This document shows, piece by piece, positions 6,456-8,187 of a stretch of DNA of 8,187 nucleotides (position 1 is its first letter; each line of letters begins with the position of its first letter). Location: contig JAHRWI010000267.1 of the NCBI GenBank assembly GCA_019090225.1, forward strand, positions 1 through 8,187. The letters run 5' to 3'. This DNA comes from Porticoccaceae bacterium. GTDB taxonomy: Bacteria; Pseudomonadota; Gammaproteobacteria; Pseudomonadales; Porticoccaceae. The notes below the pieces were generated by a model that was not told the DNA's origin, did no database searches, and saw only the letters and a list, made by a program, of their open reading frames with translations. The position numbers and the translations under genes are program-made.

Positions 6456-6470
6456 AAGCCAGGGTGGCTT
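6456..6470 (+). repeat. Compact hairpin directly after the second MaoC stop codon
   Basis: AAGCCA-GGG-TGGCTT forms a 6-bp stem with a 3-nt loop, starting one base after the TAA. No T-run follows. It may protect the 3' end of the MaoC mRNA or act together with the larger hairpin that begins at once after it. Confidence 0.45.
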
Positions 6471-6522
6471 AGCTCTCACTCCAGTTATAGAAAAATGCTA
6501 CTTATTCTATAACTGGAGCTAA
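6469..6522. repeat. Long inverted repeat (14-bp perfect, about 18 bp with a bulge)
   Basis: CTCCAGTTATAGAA (6479-6492) is perfectly complementary to TTCTATAACTGGAG (6505-6518), with a 12-nt loop. The right arm continues to 6522, and its complement TTAGCTCCAGTTATAGAA matches the left side from 6469 if a 6-nt insertion (around TCACTC) is looped out. Two A-T pairs can extend the stem inward past one mismatch. No T-tract follows on either strand, so it is not a canonical terminator. Possibilities are a mRNA 3'-end stabiliser, a remnant of a small hairpin element, or a protein-binding dyad. Confidence 0.85.
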
Positions 6523-6560
6523 CTCGGATTTGATAGCAGGTAGCAGAAAAATGGCGGCCG

Positions 6561-6599
6561 AGCTTTAGTTACGAGGGTAGTTTGGTTAATAGCTTTAGT
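6561..6599. repeat. 9-bp direct repeat at 30-bp spacing
   Basis: AGCTTTAGT occurs at 6561-6569 and again at 6591-6599, start to start exactly 30 bp, close to three helical turns. It lies in the gene-free stretch upstream of nadA. Paired sites on the same DNA face would suit a regulator, but no binding family is recognised. Confidence 0.4.
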
Positions 6600-6642
6600 G
6601 CTCGCTCAGGGATCCCCTCAGATGCAGAATTGGGCGAACAAT

Positions 6643-6678
6643 CACAGCCGCCAAAACGCTTAGCTTGTGGCGGCTGTG
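6643..6678. promoter_or_regulatory. 11-bp perfect dyad abutting the nadA promoter
   Basis: CACAGCCGCCA (6643-6653) and TGGCGGCTGTG (6668-6678) are perfectly complementary with a 14-nt centre. The right arm ends on the TG of the extended -10 element of nadA, so a bound protein would block polymerase. As an RNA it would also be a very stable hairpin that could stop transcripts arriving from the MaoC side, but there is no T-run. It does not resemble the NadR or NrtR site patterns that I remember. Confidence 0.6.
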
Positions 6679-6685
6679 CTAGAAT
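6677..6685 (+). promoter_or_regulatory. Extended -10 promoter for nadA
   Basis: TGCTAGAAT fits the extended -10 form TG-n-TAnAAT. No good -35 hexamer is present at 16-18 bp, which is acceptable for extended -10 promoters. The predicted start near 6692 gives a leader of about 22 nt before the ATG at 6715. It would place the alternative GTG at 6667 outside the transcript. Confidence 0.5.
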
Positions 6686-6714
6686 CTTCGGCTGATTTCA
6701 ATCTCCAAACCATT

Positions 6715-7785
6715 ATGTCTGACACACAAAACCTTACGATCGCAGAAAACCCCCAACTTCGTCAGATGGTCGAAAAACACCTCGACCGAATCCAGGCCGA
6801 GCCCGCTGAAACCGCATCACAGCGCGAACAATACAAAGAGCGAATCAAAGCCCTGCTGATAGAGCGGGACGCAGTCATCGTCGCCCACTACTACACCGCC
6901 CCGGAGATTCAGGCTCTCGCCGAAGAAACCGGCGGCATTGTCTCCGACTCCCTGGAGATGGCTCGTTTTGGCAAAAATCATCCTGCCTCAACCCTGATTG
7001 TTGCCGGCGTGAAATTTATGGGTGAGACCGCAAAAATACTCACCCCTGAAAAAACTGTATTAATGCCAACCTTGGAAGCGACCTGCTCTTTGGATATTGG
7101 TTGTCCTGCAGATGAGTTTGCCGCTTTCTGTGATCAACACCCTGATCGAACCGTGGTGGTTTATGCGAATACTTCGGCTGCCGTAAAGGCCCGTTCAGAC
7201 TGGGTGGTAACGTCGAGTATCGCTCTGGATGTGGTGGATTATCTCGATAGCGAGGGCCACAAAATACTTTGGGCACCTGACAAGCACCTGGGCAATTACG
7301 TGCAACAGAAAACCGGTGCTGACATGCTTCTGTGGGATGGTAGTTGCGTGGTGCATGAAGAATTTAAAACCCGTGGTTTATTAGATATCAAACAAATTTA
7401 TCCCGATGCCGCGATTTTGGTGCATCCCGAATCCCCTGAAGCCGTTATCGCCATGGCGGATGCGGTGGGTTCGACATCACAACTGATCGAAGCTGCTCGA
7501 ACTCTGCCCAACAAGCAAATCGTTGTCGCGACCGATGAAGGTATCTTTTACAAAATGCAGCAGATGGCTCCTGACAAAGAATTGATTATTGCGCCGACCG
7601 CCGGTCATGGTGCGACCTGTCGAAGCTGTGCCAACTGCCCCTGGATGGCGATGAATCATTTAAAAAACATGATGGAATCTCTAGAAAGCGGCAGCAATGA
7701 ACTCAGTGTTGATCCAGAGTTGGGCGAGCGGGCAATGATTCCACTGCAACGTATGTTGGATTTTCGGGAAGAGCAGCTCAAGTAA
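6715..7785 (+). CDS. nadA: Quinolinate synthase NadA
   Basis: A 356-residue cytosolic [4Fe-4S] enzyme that condenses iminoaspartate (from NadB) with dihydroxyacetone phosphate to give quinolinate in de novo NAD synthesis. It resembles the E. coli protein along its length: VAHYYT (56-61), SDSLEMARFG (77-86), VKFMGETAKIL (99-109), ANTSAAVKA (151-159), HPESP (237-241), STSQ (253-256), ATDEGIFYKM (272-281). The cluster cysteines Cys124, Cys211 and Cys308 align at a constant offset with E. coli 113, 200 and 297, and CRSCANCPW (302-310) is intact. The ATG at 6715 is preferred. An in-frame GTG at 6667 would add 16 residues with no family counterpart and lies within the promoter dyad. No clear Shine-Dalgarno precedes the ATG. 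It is a single gene, convergent with the Fe-ADH gene, and functionally unrelated to the upstream catabolic genes. Confidence 0.97.
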   Translation: MSDTQNLTIAENPQLRQMVEKHLDRIQAEPAETASQREQYKERIKALLIERDAVIVAHYYTAPEIQALAEETGGIVSDSLEMARFGKNHPASTLIVAGVKFMGETAKILTPEKTVLMPTLEATCSLDIGCPADEFAAFCDQHPDRTVVVYANTSAAVKARSDWVVTSSIALDVVDYLDSEGHKILWAPDKHLGNYVQQKTGADMLLWDGSCVVHEEFKTRGLLDIKQIYPDAAILVHPESPEAVIAMADAVGSTSQLIEAARTLPNKQIVVATDEGIFYKMQQMAPDKELIIAPTAGHGATCRSCANCPWMAMNHLKNMMESLESGSNELSVDPELGERAMIPLQRMLDFREEQLK

Positions 7786-7958
7786 TATAAGGCCAATTCC
7801 CAGACGCTCGGTTCTTCTTGATCACGAGCCGGGCTAAAGCGGGGTTGGGTTTTGGGGAAGGATTTTTCCGTTAAGCTGTCAATACGAAAGGGTAGCTGGT
7901 GGAAAATGCAATGACGAATCGAAATGATCTTGACCTTTCCCTCAACTTAGTAGCAAAG
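7786..7958. other. Convergent intergenic gap between nadA and the Fe-ADH gene
   Basis: This 173-bp gap separates two converging genes. One possible stem pairs 7806-7814 with 7826-7834 (GCTCGGTTC with GAGCCGGGC, including two G-T wobbles) around an 11-nt loop, but no immediate T-run follows, so only a weak or Rho-dependent stop is suggested. G-rich runs lie at 7840-7860. I see no gene or repeat here. Confidence 0.35.
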
Positions 7959-8187
7959 CTAAGATGCCCAGGCCTCCCTGTATAGTTCTGCTATTTCCGC
8001 TTTCAAAGGTACCCGGGGATTATTATTCGGCGAACCAGAGGCAAGCGCCTGCTCGGACATAGTCGTTAAAAGAGAAAAATATTTTTCTTTATCAATGCCG
8101 TAGTCTTTGGGTGATGGTACATCGAGATCATTATTTAGCTGACGCAATTCGTTAAGCAGATTTTCAACCGCTGTTTCAGTGTCGGTA
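7959..8187 (-). CDS. Iron-type alcohol dehydrogenase, C-terminal fragment (runs off right edge)
   Basis: The open frame enters from the right edge and ends at TAG (7959-7961), giving about 75 C-terminal residues; complete family members are near 380-400. The pattern is the helical C-terminus of group III Fe-dependent alcohol dehydrogenases: an amphipathic segment around ENLLNELRQLNNDLDVP, then KDYGIDKEKYFSLL, and the end motif SPNNNPRVPLKAEIAELY, which corresponds to the conserved NPR-x-P tail. The iron-binding Asp/His residues lie outside the window, so activity cannot be judged. It converges on nadA. The product could also be annotated as lactaldehyde reductase or maleylacetate-reductase-like. 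The assignment rests on the short tail alone. Confidence 0.8.
   Translation of the reverse strand, partial: TDTETAVENLLNELRQLNNDLDVPSPKDYGIDKEKYFSLLTTMSEQALASGSPNNNPRVPLKAEIAELYREAWAS

Noticed and set aside
6479..6518. Long hairpin taken as an intrinsic terminator
   Set aside because: No T-run follows the stem on either strand and the stem is AT-rich in its upper half, so it is listed as an inverted repeat.
7806..7834. Stem after nadA considered as a firm terminator
   Set aside because: It needs G-T wobble pairs and lacks an adjacent T-run, so it is mentioned only as a weak possibility.

Overview
The window looks like chromosomal DNA of a gammaproteobacterium. The best taxonomic clue is nadA, which follows the Escherichia coli type of quinolinate synthase closely along its length, with all [4Fe-4S] cysteines in register. 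The base composition looks balanced. The catabolic gene set (hydantoinase/carboxylase subunits, SDR, zinc alcohol dehydrogenase, two-subunit MaoC hydratase) would suit an aerobic, possibly marine, degrader of lipids or steroids. That placement is an inference, and no order or genus can be assigned from the sequence alone.

Layout: (a) 1-2833, minus strand, hyuA followed by hyuB. These are the two large subunits of a hydantoinase/oxoprolinase/ketone-carboxylase-type enzyme, and hyuB runs off the left edge. (b) 2834-3164, a 331-bp divergent control region. (c) 3165-3920, plus strand, an NAD-type short-chain dehydrogenase closed by a strong intrinsic terminator. (d) 4155-5231, plus strand, a zinc-type medium-chain alcohol dehydrogenase with its own leader. 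(e) 5422-6455, plus strand, two MaoC/hot-dog genes that look like the non-catalytic and catalytic halves of a HadAB-like enoyl-CoA hydratase, preceded by short tandem repeats. (f) 6456-6714, a gene-free stretch rich in inverted and direct repeats. (g) 6715-7785, plus strand, nadA of NAD biosynthesis. (h) 7959-8187, minus strand, the C-terminal end of an iron-type alcohol dehydrogenase that runs off the right edge.

How the genes may work together: the SDR or the alcohol dehydrogenase could oxidise a secondary alcohol to a ketone. HyuA/HyuB could then open a ring amide or carboxylate the ketone in an ATP-dependent step, and the MaoC pair could hydrate an enoyl-CoA produced later. The family assignments are well supported, but the shared pathway and the substrate are inference. 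nadA looks like an unrelated housekeeping gene next to an accessory catabolic island.

No CRISPR array, tRNA, rRNA, transposase or defence gene is visible. The most unusual parts are non-coding: a long hairpin after the MaoC pair, an 11-bp dyad against the nadA promoter, and tandem 16-bp repeats ahead of the MaoC pair.
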